A stretch of DNA of 64,000 nucleotides from Gyrodactylus bullatarudis (lineage: Eukaryota; Platyhelminthes; Monogenea; Gyrodactylidea; Gyrodactylidae). This document shows, one piece after another, positions 1 through 13,000 of this stretch (positions are counted from its first letter, which is position 1; each line of letters starts with the position of its first letter). The notes beneath the pieces are model-generated. The model worked only from the letters and a program-made list of their open reading frames with translations, did no database searches and had not been told where the DNA came from. Where the stretch lies: assembly GCA_012064415.1 (NCBI GenBank), contig SSNU01000022.1, forward strand, positions 62,001 to 126,000. The letters run 5' to 3'. A program made the position numbers and the translations under genes.

Positions 1-189
1 GTAAAAAGACTTCTTTTTCTATTAAAATATGGTCACGAGCAAGGACTATAATCATGATCAAAACAAGATTACGTTTCTCAAGAATTCCGAAGAATCCTAT
101 AGGTCCTATAAGAACGAAGAAATTTTTTGATTTAACTCGAATACTATTGGAAAAGTATTGATTCTTAAATCAATTAGACTACTTGATTC

Positions 190-420
190 TTTGTCTCCAC
201 TGGAGATCTCATTATGAGGATTCAGAGGACAAGTGAATATTTAGTGTCAAAGCTTATATTTCACCGGATCTTATCAGAATCTTACATCTCTTAAAATTGT
301 ATATATTGCCAGTGTAAAGGGCTGATGAGATGCAATGAAATATAAGCTTTATCACAAAATAATATTCAGTAAATTTTCACTTTCTTCTGAATTCTCACAA
401 TGGGTTCTTGAGGGGAAACA
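190..420. repeat. Imperfect palindrome in VPS41 intron
   Basis: AAGCTTATATTTCA near 250-263 is repeated inverted as TGAAATATAAGCTT near 337-350, with weaker inverted similarity extending outwards on both sides. This looks like a degraded foldback repeat. The rest of 1-866 shows no exon or gene that I can recognise. Confidence 0.4.
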
Positions 421-866
421 GATAATATTCTAGAAGATTTTCAGCAATACTTCTCACTTTACTTGATTTTCATCTCTAGTTCATTGGTCGGAGGGTTTAT
501 CGTATAAATGTGGGTACATAGTATTCAGGATCCCACTTTCAAGAAGTCAAAGAGTTAGTTTCATCAAGTATTCCAAATAATATGCCAATAAAAATATTTA
601 TAAAAGCAGAGAATTTCAGTTATTGCTATTTTTTACCGCCCTAGTGATAAGGGAAGAGGAATATGATGGAAGCGCCATACCAACGACACTAAATTTAGTT
701 TTAAATTTCATTATTAGTCAAATTGAAAATTATATCGAAATTCGAGTAGAAATATTAATCTTTGCACCAAGAGAAGGGGTACGGGGTTAAGATATCGATT
801 AAGCTTTACTTTTCGGATAATCCATATGAATCAATAATAGATAAATGAACTTTGTGAAAAATTTAC

Positions 867-3800
867 CTGATAATCACGAATGAGTCGTATTATCGAATCA
901 AATATTCCAGGTATTTCAACTTCTTGCTTCAGTAGACGAATTAAAATAGTTGCATCAAGGCCTTCAATTCCACAATACTTTAGAAGGGACAAGATCAACA
1001 AGGGTCTATCAATTGCCTGACTCATGACAAACATCCACAGTTCATTTTGTGTATGTGAAAATCGACGGGCCTTGGTAAATTGGCGAGTATTACGGAAGGA
1101 TTGCATTTTCGTTTGGTCATCTTCTAGTAAATACTCAATAGTGGCACTAACTGAGGCCTCTTGAATTTCTTCCTCTGTTGCATGGGGATTTTCACAGAGA
1201 ATTTCTGAACCACCCTGAGAAATTTTGACTTTACATATAATTAAAGTAAGTAAAGTTGGTTAATTTGAAGTTGGGAATCTATCATTTTTACAAAGATCTC
1301 TTTTTTTCATCAGGAATTTTAAGGTTGCCTACTTTTAACATTTGAAGATAGAAATTATTTTTGAGAAAAAAATGTCATTTTTTCAAATTTCGACCAAATT
1401 CCTATTTTTTATTAATTTGAAAAGAGGTTTTTCTGAGTCACAACTACACAAGAAAGCCGAATATCGGATTAAATTTTAGACAGATCTATCATCTACAAGG
1501 GATTTTGATTTATCGAAATTTTATTGGTTTTCAAGTAGTAAATACGATCAAGAAATTTTTTCCGCCATCCTCAGATCAGATTCAGCATAATTGATTTTTT
1601 TCTCTTATTTTTGATCCCGAAAAACTTCTTTTGGTCACGCTCCCACTTTCAAAATTCCAGTTCAATGTTTGAAAAATGGGAAATTCGAAAAATAATTATT
1701 TTCTTCTAATGGTAAAGGTAATTTTAGATTTTTATAAAAATCATAGATTTCTAACTTCATAAAAATTAGCATAAATTTGTAGTTAAACTCTTCTGGTCTC
1801 AAGATACTCAAAAGATTTTTTACTAATGAACTAACCGAAATTCGGAAAGGTAAAATTGAAAAAATAGATGCATGTCAAACTGATTTTTAAAAACATGAAT
1901 TTTAGAGAGAAATTCACCTGATCAATGAGTAAACGTAGGGCTTCTTGCTTTTGGCCCATTCTTGTGTGAAGGTAGACAGCTTCTTTTATGTAGTTTTTAT
2001 CAAGACATAATTTCAGTTTTTTATGCAGGGAATATGATTTTGCCGATTTGAGTAAGGACAAAAGGTTTTCTCTGTCGAACGTGATGAAAAGATCGATAAG
2101 TAAGGAAGAATGCTTCTCTATGAGCCAGGCTGACTTGTCAAAAAACATTTTGAGATAACAGTAAAGTTGATAGTCTAACTTTTCTTTTGATAGCCTCTGA
2201 ACTACCAAATCCAGAGAGATATCTTCACGTAGCTCCCAGTAGAGTTTTAGGGATTCTGACAAGTTTATTTTCATCATTTGAGGCACATGTGAGGCTAAAA
2301 TCTAAAATTCCAAAATCAAAGGTTCAGCTTAAATCAATGACTATCACGAAAACAAAAAAGGTCCATAAACTTACTTTGATAATCTTGGATTTTTGTTCTT
2401 TAGACCATTTGAAGCGATTTTGGATAACAACAAAAGCTATGTCACTTTCAAGGCCAAGGTAGAGCTTGAAACTATCTTCAGGTTTGCCTGAGTAATCGTA
2501 TAGCTGAGCCAGACAAAACACAAGGACCTTGGCTTCATTTTCTATGGCCATTGTTGAGTAGTCGTCGGATGAGATATTACGAATCTTTACAAGAAAGTTT
2601 GACCCAAAGGTCTCGTTCAAGTAATTTGTCAGAATCTGAATCATTTTTTCATTTTCAAAAAAGCTGGTATCTCTATTCGGCCATTTCCTTATCAGTTCAT
2701 AGGCGAGTTCTTGGTTTCTTTTAATAGCGTCAGTGAATACTTTCTCATACCAAGAAGGGTGCAGTTTTAATTTGCCTAATTCACTAGGCAAGTAACGGCC
2801 AAGACAGAGGAGTTTATTTTTATCCATGAACTTCTCAAGATATTCATTCCATAATTCCTCGGTGTTGAGTAGAACATTGCAAATTTCAGCGCATAAATCA
2901 TACTTTTCTTCTGTGAATAATTCTTCGAGATATTTCAACCATGGCTAGAAAAGTTCAAATGATTCATTGAATTTATACATTAGCGTAATCGTTTAACGAA
3001 TTAGTCATTTACTTAACTAAATATGATTTCTCTGTCAACTTAATCAGAATGAAATAGATTTCACCAAGTTCTTTTTTAAGTTTATTTTAATTAAGAGTGA
3101 AAATGTCTTGGCTATAAATTATCAAATTCAACTTCAGATTTATTATAAAAAGCCGAGAAATGACAGTATGGGTTATCGGAACGTTTAAATCAGATTTGTA
3201 TATTCAAAAAAACCTTTTTCATCTTCATTAGAAGAAATGAATGAATTAGTCACTATTTTGGCCAGTCTGAGGCCTTTTCTAAGTTTCTCACTCAAAAAAC
3301 TTTTATAATCATGTGATACGCTTTCTGGATTCATATACAAAAGAAAAGTATAGTTGCGATCTGATCAAAGTTCTAATTTCCTTAAGATCATAAATATTTA
3401 TTTATTATAATAAAGTTTTCAGAGCAGATTTATGAATTCCAGCTATTTTTCACAATTTTCAGTGTAAGGAAATTCTCCTGTGACAAGCCTAACAGCTTCA
3501 AAAAAGATATTTGCCAAAAAACTTTTAGTTCGAGCATATTTTATGAAGTTATAAACCAAAAGGAGTAGCCCAGAAGTTTGAGGCGATGAGTTGTTGAAAA
3601 ATTTTCGCAGATTATTTTTGTCCATAATAAACATTATAGAGGAAAAATAGGACATAAAACTTGAAAAAACACTAATTCGAATATTACTCGAAATTTTCAG
3701 GATCTTATCATTTTAATATGATAAGCATACTGCCAAAATCTTAAAGTTTATTTAGCTGTTAGCTGAACGAAGAAAAATTTTATAATGTATTTACTATACT

Positions 3801-6800
3801 ACTAGACACAATCGTATGTATCGTACAAGAATTTTCAAAACTGTCCATAAAGGACTATACATGTTGTCCTTAGCCAGAAAAATAATGAACTGTCCTTTAG
3901 AATTTAGTAGATTTTTTAAAATTACTCACAGGTGCAGTTAATCTCGACCCATCAAAAAAAGTTTCATTGGTTTGGTTGGCATTCAGGATTCTGTGATAAT
4001 CCTTTGTCTCGAAATAGTAGACAATTTCATCATTCAAGCTGAGACCCTCTGCCTTATAGATCCCGTTTGTTGTAGCGATATAATGGACTTGTTCTTCAGC
4101 AAGTGAATCTAAACGATAAATCATTATCAACATAGCATGGACTAATTCCATGAAAAGCTTGTATAAATAAAGAGGAAAAGAAAATAAAGAGAATTCTCAA
4201 ATTTCAATAAATAATGATGCTTGAATAACTAAATATTCTAGGTGTGAAATTTCTCTTAGATGAAACCTTGACAATCCCTTTATTGATGACAATAAAATTT
4301 TAAAAGTAAATTTCGACGAAAATAATTCACACTACTCTAGAGTAGGATCTATTTTATTTTCAATTGATTCAGGAAACTATTTGAATACATTTAGGGTCAA
4401 TTACAAAAAGTCTAAGGGTAAAAGTCCTATTTTACAATTGGTCTAAGTCATTTTTACAAAAAGTCTAAGATCTATTCGGTGTATTATCAAATGGTCTAAG
4501 TCTGTTTACAGAAAGTATAAGTGATATATGCGGGTATTATCATTTGGCCTAACAAATTTACACGTTCTATAACTTTGCTTAAAATATTTATCAATTGGCT
4601 TAAGTTTTTTGACGCCAAATCTAAGTTTACAATAGGAAAAAGTGTAAATCAAATTTACTCCGGCTTCTTTCATTTTTCAAATTGTTGTCAATGTTGAGAA
4701 AGAACATTGAATTAAAAATTCTAATTCTCTATTGAATGGTGTTCAAGCCATAATTTTGTGTGCAATATGTAAAAATTAGTTAGAGAGCGAATCTTATGCA
4801 GGTTAATTTTAGCAAAAATTACCTTTCTGAGACGAAAAATCTCTCGTCAGAAAACTTCTAAATATTCATTTTGTCACGATGCTACTTGTAGGTATGATGG
4901 TTATAAGAATATATTAAAAATGGGTTTGCTCTAAGTGGAGGTACCAATGTATTTTCAAATAGGGAAGGATGCTATCAGTACTACTGATTCAGTAGCCAAT
5001 TGATAAATATTTTAAGCAAAGTTATAGAACGTGTAAATTTGTTAGGCCAAATGATAATACCCGCATATATCACTTATACTTTCTGTAAACAGACTTAGAC
5101 CATTTGATAATACACCGAATAGATCTTAGACTTTTTGTAAAAATGACTTAGACCAATTGTAAAATAGGACTTTTACCCTTAGACTTTTTGTAATTAACCC
5201 ATACATTTATATTGGAAAATCATAACATCCCTAGGACTTTCGCAGAACCTACGAGTGTTATACCTCATAAATTTGCTAATTAAAAAATATCCCTATTGAG
5301 TAAAGAGATTACCTAATTTCAGGATGGACTTGGATAATGGTGTCTGAGAAGCACTAGACAAACGGATTGTATCAATGATCTTGTAACCTCCTTGTTCTAG
5401 GAAATCATCCTCGAATGCTTCTGTAGCATCGATAAGTAGAATAAAAGGTTCCAGGCTTTCTTTCGACTTGACTAAAGCGAGGATGTTCTCTTGATGAAGG
5501 GAAATCGAGTAAATTTTATAGTCAGAGAGTTCAATGGTTCCACAGAGTCGAACACCGCGCTTGTTAGGTTGGTTGAGACTTGTGGAATTGTCAGATCTCA
5601 AGGTACTTGCAGAGGGTATCGAGTAGATAGACCCTTTGCGAAGGGAAATGTCGAAAGATGTTTTATTCTCCTTGATGAAGAAAACTCGAATTGAATCTGA
5701 AACGCCGACCATGAAACAGGAATCAGTGTACCAAAAGAGGTCACACCTAGATAAAAAGATGGTTGTACAAGTCTCGAGTTTATACCGATACATTTGTTAA
5801 AATCATTATGTTTTGATAGTTTGCTCTTATTTTATCAAAATATAACTATTTCTAGAAAGAGGAAAATGAAAATTTAATTAAAATCAAAATTCAGAAGAAA
5901 ACTGGCAAAATTAATTTCAAGGGATCGACATGATTTTTATTCCGTCACAGAATGAAAACTATGCTATTTGTAGAGTTTCGAAACTCATAAGAGTAATAAT
6001 TTTTGAATGAAATATACCTAAATCGAATTTTAGTACACTTTAGATCATTTTTAATTTGAAAAATTTTCGGCCAGTAAACTAGTTATAACTAGGGCGACCA
6101 AAATGCCTTTTTTGAGAGTGAGTCTAAAATACTTTGAAAATATTAAAAATTCAGTCCTTTTATTTCTAAACCTATTAATAAGAGAAATAAGTTTGCCTTT
6201 TTTGCCTATTTCGAGGAGGCTTGCCTTTTTTAAAAAGAATTGCTTTTTCATTTTTTTCAAGGATTGTGCAAATTTTTAATCCCTTGTTTATCTTGATCTT
6301 AGTTAAATTTTCATTTTCTGAATCTAATTTTAGGGGGGACTCGGTAAACAGCCAATAGAAATGGCTTATCCAACTCAACATCTCATGCTCATTCTATTCA
6401 CTTGAAAGGCTTGAAGAACTGATTAATTTTTTTAAATCACTACTTGTGAGAGATATTCGATTATATGAATATACCTTTTATGCTTTACTATGTTGTTAAA
6501 GCTACTTTTTAGATTTTTAATGAGATCTCCATTAAGTCCGCTTTCAGCAGATATCTTCTTGGGATGCTTCTCGTGAGAAACATTCGATTTTATGAATTTG
6601 CCTTTTTCAGAATTAAAAATTGCCTTTTTTCATCATAGAGTATGCCTTTTTCTGGTCGCCCTAGTTATAACTCAAATCCTTCATAAAAAACAAAAAATTG
6701 CAATCAGAAAAAAAACAACTTGATGAAATGGGAATTCTTTTGGAAGCACAATAATAGTTTCCTAACATTGCTTATTTTGAAGAAGATGAACAGCTAAGAA

Positions 6801-8448
6801 TCAAAAATAAATAATAAAATCTCCAGCCATGTGAAGGAAAGGTTTAAAAATATGATTTTTATCCAGAAGATCATAGGCATGTAAATTACCAAAAGTTATT
6901 ACATCATTGAACTTTGAAACTCAGATTGTAGGAAAACCACGAAAGCTTTCTGTTCCTGATTCTGAATATTTGAAGAAAAGAAAGATATGATCTATTCCTA
7001 TTAACATAATATCAACTGTTTGTGAGAATATTATCGAATGTGATATGATTTTCAAATAAACATAACCAAGCTTAGGAGCAGACTATTAGTTAGAAGATAA
7101 TAAATAGCTTTTTTACACTTTTATTATTTAGGTATGTGGATAATGAAACTTCCGTGTGCTTGGTTAAATTGATATCAAAACTTTTTCCAGATCAAGACTT
7201 TTTATTCAAAATAATTCTAGACGGGTCAAAGTAGATTTTCTTCTTAATACATGTAATATTTTAAAGAATTTACATGATTCCAGGTTCTCTCCAGGGAATC
7301 AAAGTAATGATACAAAGTTTTAAGAGGCTGGTTTAAATAATCACAAATATGATAGAATTTCTTTCTTTCAAGTGATCATGTAAGGTGATTTATTTAATTT
7401 TTTCAGATAAATATTCTACTAGGAATATCTTTACCGCTGGTATGCCACTTTGTAGTAAATCTACGAATATATAATTCATAAGTAATTATTTAAAATCTTA
7501 CCTTGTAATAGGATTCTTGGATTTTATATAGCCTATGGAAGCCTGAGTAGATAAATCATAGACTCGAATAGACTAAAATGAAAATTTTTTTAAAATTCTA
7601 TAATAACATTGATATTATAGATACAATTTTTACTTACATTAGTGTCAGCCCACAAGATGATGTTTTTACGTAATCGTAGTTTAATTACACACTTTGCTGC
7701 CTTGTAAAGCTCCTCGTTGGTTTGAACAATTTTCTTCTTTGATATCATCAGCAACTTGATTTAATATAAATAAGAGAAACATGTAATTAATTAAAATGCA
7801 CAGGTCAATACAATTCATGGATAATTATTATCATTAACATTAATTATACAGTTTATGTAGTGGTTGGGGGCGGGGGAGAAAGAGGGATTAACTCACCCTT
7901 TCGTCGCCAGTAAACAATGTTTCATTCAAGGAGTAGAAAGGTGAAATAACTATGGTTTTAACAGGACAATTAAGTTTCTGCTTGTAATATGGAGTTGTCT
8001 GACCGATTTGATAGACAAATATCATTGAATCATCACCACAGCTAGCTAGAAAATCCCCCTTTTCGGTGACACTGATTTCATTAATTGCCTTTTTATGCTA
8101 AATAGGAAAAAGTTTATTGGGAAAAAGAATTCTTACAAAAGAATATTTGCCATCTTGAATAAAACCATAGTCAATCGGATCGAGAATGAACAATCGGCCA
8201 GACTGACAGCCAACACAAAGGAATTTGTAGTGAGTACAAACGGTAGTTATTGCATCGGTGGTTAATATTTGAGAGACTCCAGACATGATAATCTTCATCT
8301 TGATATTAGGTTTTTTATTCAAAGTGTATTCTGTGCCTGGTTCGACTGACTCAGCAACCTCAACGGGAGAGGCTTCCTCCAATGACTCAACCGCCTCAGC
8401 CACCTCTGAGTCCGTGGATGGATCGAGTTCAATCTCAGGTACATGACT
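867..8448 (-). CDS. VPS41: VPS41 homologue, HOPS complex subunit (partial, 3' end beyond window)
   Basis: VPS41 is a subunit of the HOPS tether that drives late endosome/lysosome fusion. Exons in transcript order: 8448-8137, 8097-7897, 7754-7638, 7572-7502, 5746-5313, 4141-3930, 2944-2375, 2301-1918, 1214-867. Junctions are GT-AG and phases agree throughout. The first six exons encode the N-terminal beta-propeller region (for example GVSQILTTDA, CGDDSMIFVYQ, FMVGVSDSIRV). The next two encode the clathrin-heavy-chain-like repeats, with RKWPNRD matching the REWPGD region of animal VPS41 and RMGQKQEALRLL matching its RMGNSRSALKM region. The last exon carries the conserved DATILIRLLKQEVEIPGI segment. 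The C-terminal RING part was not found and should lie left of the window. Oddities: no in-frame ATG in the first visible exon, and about 45 extra residues in the last visible exon. Identification is firm; the N-terminus is unresolved. Confidence 0.9.
1258..1769. repeat. Diverged copy of the ATGAAGATG foldback family in VPS41 intron
   Basis: The left end (TTAATTTGAAGTTGGGAATC, then TTTTTACAAA) and the right end (AAATCATAGATTTCTAACTT then CATAAAAATTAG) are inverted relatives of the ends of the clearer copies at 12.3-12.8 kb and 56.6-57.2 kb. Internal stretches such as TTTTGATCCCGAAAAACTTC are shared in kind. Old and degraded. Confidence 0.5.
4394..5200. mobile_element. Foldback (long-TIR) element, Mutator-like, in VPS41 intron
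   Basis: Two inverted arms, 4394-4600 and 4994-5200, are each 207 bp and differ at one position by eye. The ends read GGGTYAATTACAAAAAGTC. The element is flanked by a 9-bp direct duplication, ATACATTTA, at 4385-4393 and 5201-5209. The arms contain a recurring TCTAAG motif. The roughly 390-bp centre has no recognisable coding sequence, so it is non-autonomous. A 9-bp duplication is most typical of Mutator-like elements; superfamily assignment is inference. Confidence 0.85.
6090..6663. mobile_element. hAT-like MITE in VPS41 intron
   Basis: Inverted ends TAGGGCGACCA (left) and its complement (right) are flanked by an 8-bp duplication GTTATAAC at 6082-6089 and 6664-6671. An 8-bp duplication and a TAGGG terminus are typical of hAT elements. 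Several copies of GCCTTTTT lie inside both ends, resembling subterminal transposase-binding repeats. No transposase is present. Confidence 0.75.
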
Positions 8449-8451
8449 CTA
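8449..8451 (-). promoter_or_regulatory. 3' splice acceptor of first visible VPS41 exon; candidate trans-splice site
   Basis: On the minus strand a pyrimidine-rich tract ends in TATTAG directly before the first VPS41 coding triplet (AGT CAT GTA). The in-frame triplet upstream is the stop TAG of the acceptor itself, and no in-frame ATG exists in the exon. Either a small cis exon lies upstream (a weak candidate is the ATG near 8544-8546 with a donor near 8509), or a spliced leader is joined here. The site is about 80 bp beyond the DDX6 polyadenylation signal. Confidence 0.5.
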
Positions 8452-8527
8452 ATAATGTGATAGAGGAAAAAATAAAAGGAATTAAAATAAGGATAGAGGC
8501 GAAAATTTAACTTTTATTAGTATTAGT

Positions 8528-8533
8528 TTTATT
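8528..8533 (-). terminator. Polyadenylation signal of DDX6
   Basis: AATAAA on the minus strand, 67 bp beyond the DDX6 stop codon and about 80 bp before the VPS41 splice acceptor. Confidence 0.6.
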
Positions 8534-8599
8534 GATATCAAAAACATAAATGCAAAATTAACAGAATATCATCGTCTCTTATGGAATATTATAATTCAT

Positions 8600-9940
8600 T
8601 TAGGCAACACTTAATTCAGAAATCTTGTTAACAAGTGAGTCATCTGGAATGCCAAGACCTTGGGCTAATGAAACGCGAGTACACTCGTCTAGATCACATT
8701 CTTTTTGGTACTCTCCACAATAAAGACGTTTATCAATGTTCTCAGGGATGGGTTTGATTTGAGTTTTGAGCTCTTCTTCAATCTTCCTGAAGTTCTCACG
8801 ATCTTCGGCAGTGATAAGATTGATGGCAAGACCCAGATGACCATAGCGCCCTGATCTTCCAATTCTGTGCAGGTAAGTCTCAGAGAAATGAGGAAAGTCG
8901 AAATTAACAACTACATTAACAGCTGGAATATCAATTCCTCTAGTGAATAAATCTGTACACACTAAATTCCGACAATTACCAGAGGCAAAGTCATGATAGA
9001 TCTTGTTCCTATCGTCTTGGTGCATCTTGGAATGTATATAAAAGCAGCTATAGCCGAGATCCGTAATCTTTTTAGCCAATAATTCAACTCTCTGGGCAGA
9101 TTTACAGAATATCATTGCCTGGTTAACTTGAAGACGAGAGAAAAGAGTGTTTAGGCAGCGTACCTTGTACTTTTCCTGCACATAGCAATAGTATTGAGAG
9201 ACGCCGCGTAGAGTCAGCTCTTGCATAACATTTATTTCAGTGGCAGGCAAAACATATTTCTCAGTAAAATTGACAACCGATACAGGAAATGTAGCTGAGT
9301 AAAGCAACACCTGACGCGCTTCCGGCAAACCTTCAAAGATTTTTTCAATAGATTCCTGTAAACGTAAATGAGGTTTGTTACAGAGGAGAGATGATGAGTT
9401 TTAACTTACACAAAATCCTTGTGATAGCAATCGATCTGCTTCATCCAGAACCACCATAACTTTATCGCCAAATGTAGCTACTTTTTTATTCAAAAAGTCA
9501 ACTAAACGACCCGGACTTGTTACAAGGATTTGAGCACCTTGTTTAATACGGATTAGGTCATCTTTAAGATTTGTACCACCAGTGGAAACGACGACTTTGA
9601 GTTTAAGAAACTTGCTCAATTCCTTTGCAATGTGTCCGGTTTGAAGGGCTAGCTCACGTGTTGGCACCAAGATAACAGCTTGGATGTAGTCAAGAGAATT
9701 GTCACACTTTTGTAATATTGGTATGATGTAAGCACCAGTTTTACCAGTTCCATTTTTAGCACGAGCAAGAATGTTTTCACCCGAAAGGGCAACTGGGATT
9801 CCTCTCTCTTGTATTGGAGAAGGGGAAACCCATTGAAATTCATGAAGACCTTTCAGTAAGTCTCTGGAGAGATGGAAATTTTGAAAGTTGCTATCCTTTG
9901 ATGCTTGAACATCAAGAGTTTTCACAGGACAGGAGCTCAT
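8600..9940 (-). CDS. DDX6: DEAD-box RNA helicase DDX6 / Me31B / Dhh1
   Basis: This cytoplasmic ATP-dependent RNA helicase represses translation and promotes decapping in P-bodies. Two exons, 9940-9410 and 9355-8600, joined by a 54-bp GT-AG intron, give 428 residues. All helicase motifs are visible: Q motif ([11 protein letters not shown]), motif I (AKNGTGKT, the asparagine form typical of this subfamily, residues about 61-68), [48 protein letters not shown] and [13 protein letters not shown]. The N-terminus before the Q motif is only about 20 residues and the C-terminus is short, so it is somewhat smaller than animal homologues (about 460-480). The ATG at 9940 is the natural start. It is divergent from TMEM245 (158 bp between starts) and lies just upstream of VPS41 on the same strand. 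Confidence 0.97.
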
Positions 9941-10098
9941 TTGTTAAGTTTTGCGTCCAAGACAAAATTATGTGCTACCAAGTTACATGTTTAACTAAAC
10001 AACAGTATTTTCAAAATATATTTTTGTTTAAAATTAACGTTTAACCACCAACTCAATCTATATTTTTTAACATTTTGACTACAGTCAAATCATGCAAG
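9941..10098. promoter_or_regulatory. Shared intergenic region between divergent DDX6 and TMEM245 starts
   Basis: Only 158 bp separate the two start codons, so both promoters and 5' leaders must lie here or overlap neighbouring exons. The plus strand contains TTTTGACTACAG just before the TMEM245 start, a possible splice acceptor for a leader. No clear TATA box was recognised. Confidence 0.55.
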
Positions 10099-13000
10099 AT
10101 GTTAAGCGATGAAATAAGTGATGTAAAAAAGGCTTTTGTCAATTCATTCGTTCTGATAGGTCTTGGCACTTTCTTCTATAGCCTCTACCACATTTTTATT
10201 ACTCTTGATACATTCATTAGACCACTTATTTGGGCTACTCTTGTTGGAACTTGTCTATATCCTGTTAAACATTGTACAACAAACTTTTTGAAATCATGGA
10301 TTGATAGATTAGAAAAAGAAGATCGTTCACTTTCATTCGGATTAACGGTTTTGCCATTTCAGATCATTAAAAAGATCTCGAACAACCTCTCAGATCTTCT
10401 CTCTTTGTACTTGAAATGGACATTGTATTTTATTATATCTATATTTCTCATAATTCTACTTCATGAGAGCCCATTTCTCTTGCAAATTCTAGTATTTTTC
10501 TTGAAATTATTCACTCTCAAATTCCCAAACGTTGTTTTTACATCCAACTTTTTTTTGCTGTTGACTTTTCTTTACATCTCTACTTTATTATTTTTAATAT
10601 CCAAAAATCTCTCTAAACTTTCCTTAGTATCAATCATTTATTGGTCTTACTTCTTCATGTTCTTTTTCAATTTTTTCGGATCTTTTCAAATGCCTTTTTT
10701 CATTTTATTCATTGCAGCATTACTCATGATTGAATTTTTCCCTTCGAAGAATAATCTTCCGAATAATGGGGATAAAAAAACTATTTTCAAACTTAGAAGA
10801 TCGAATAGTTTACCTGCTATTCATAATCATTATCAATTGTAAGTAGAAGAATTTATGTTTTTTACAGTGGAAAAATATTTCGATCCCACGAAATACACAC
10901 AATTAACACGGACAAAATCAAGACTACTGCCTCATCCAGTGAAAAACTTGTTTCGAAATCCTTCTATTTTGTTATTTGGTTTCATATAATAATTTTGGGA
11001 TTCACAAAAACTTGGACCCTCGTTTTAGCCATGATGGTTATCGGAATTTTTGGATTGACTCAACTCATTTTCAAATTATCTCAACATGAAAAAATTCACG
11101 GGTAAACTTTGATTTTAATCTTGCTAAAATTTTAGATATTTGATAATTCTGAATAATTTGCTTCTCCTAAAGTTGTCAAGTCAACTAGACTTTTTTAATC
11201 AATACACTGACCAAATATTTCCGTATCCAATTAGGAATTACCCAAAACTTTTTCATTTTATCGATAGAAAGGTGAGCTCAATACATATATTTTTAAAATT
11301 CTAGATAAAAAATTTTCTCAGAGATTGGCTTGACTCCATCGTCAGTTTGTTCATAATTCTTTTTGGAATTTTATTGGCGATTTTAATCTCCATTTTCATA
11401 GTGCTCCAGGTGAGTTGATTGCACATCGTTTCATGATAGAATGGGAAATTTTGATATATCTTAACAGTACTATACTCATTACATTACATTGAGCAGAAGG
11501 AAAGCTTTTTAAAGCGAGTAAAAAGTTTGTCAACCCTAGAATTGAAATAATCAATTAATAAATTTTGACATGTGTCTCATTTATTTATGATCTATCAAAA
11601 TTGTTTACTTCTGAATTATAATTATTATGATTAAAAGATCAAACTAATGATAATTTCAAAAACAGATCCAAAGTGAATGCATCTACATCATTTCAATGGC
11701 AACAAATGTCTTGAATGGCACAATGCAAAATGGATTATCAAGGTAAGGCTAGAGACTAATTGACTCATTTCTCTTGCCAATCATTCATTGGAACAAGATA
11801 AAAGTTTAAAGAACTTATCACTATACAATCATACATGTATACTACATGTACCATTTTACTATCATCTATAGATTACTGTTTTAGTATGTAATTTGAATGC
11901 AGTTAATCTGGTTATTAAAGCTTTCTAATCATCTCATGATTCTTGAATAAAGAAATCAACTTAACCCTTTGGTATCAAGCTGTAGTTTAGATGTATGTTT
12001 CAGCTTGATCTTTGTAATATATATATTGTTGGCTATAAATTAGTTCGCTTGTCCGACGTCTAATTCGAAAATTTTAATGGAAGTGACCTAATACAGCTTA
12101 TCAATCTTACTTCAATAACGCTATAAATTTTATTGAATACATCTCAGTTTCAGTACTGTGATAATAAATTACCTTTTATCAGTATCATTCCAATAGGTCA
12201 AGAAATCAGAAACAATAAGAAAAACAGTTTAAAAATTTTATTTATCACGTTGAATTTATAAAAAAACATAACCTAAACAGAAATAAAAATTACTTTGAAA
12301 ATAAAATTTTTCAAGAAATTAGTATGAAATTATAATGCAGGAAGCTGCTTCTAGACCCATTTTTTCTAATTTGAGCTAAACATAATTTATGATTTTTACA
12401 AAATTCTTAATTTTTTCATCAAGAAATCGAATTTGATCAAGATTTTGAGGCTCTCTTTCACGATACGGAGAAAAAAATCAATGATAACCGGTTTGTTTGT
12501 CTTATTGTGATCCTAAAAATCAACTTTTGATCACTCTCTCACATTGAAAAAAACTAAAATTTTCAACTCAAAGTTCAAACAAATGAGAATTTGACGCTAC
12601 TTCAAGATTTCAAATTTGCCGTATTTTTCTTGATTTTTTTCTAAATTTTTTTTCTCCGTATCATGAAAGAGGGCCTCATGATCTAGATTCCAAAAAAATC
12701 TTGATCAAATTCGATTTCTTGATGAAAAAACCAAGAATTTTGTAAAAATCATAAATTCCCATCTTCATATTAACTAGGTGTAGTTAATACTACTATTGAT
12801 GAGTCTTGGAATAGTCAGAAACTGAACTAAGACGAAACCTTAATTAATTCAATTTGGAGATACAAAATAAGAGGTTAAATTTTATCTTCTTTCTAGCTTC
12901 ATTCCATTATCGGAGAACTTTCAACCAACCATGAAAAAGTACATTGACAACATTTATGAACATGGAGAGACGCTTATTGAGCACAGGGTAGAGTTTTTTA

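Noticed and set aside
10075..10098. Upstream start of TMEM245 at 10075
   Set aside because: The codon is TTG, not ATG; the first in-frame ATG is at 10099.
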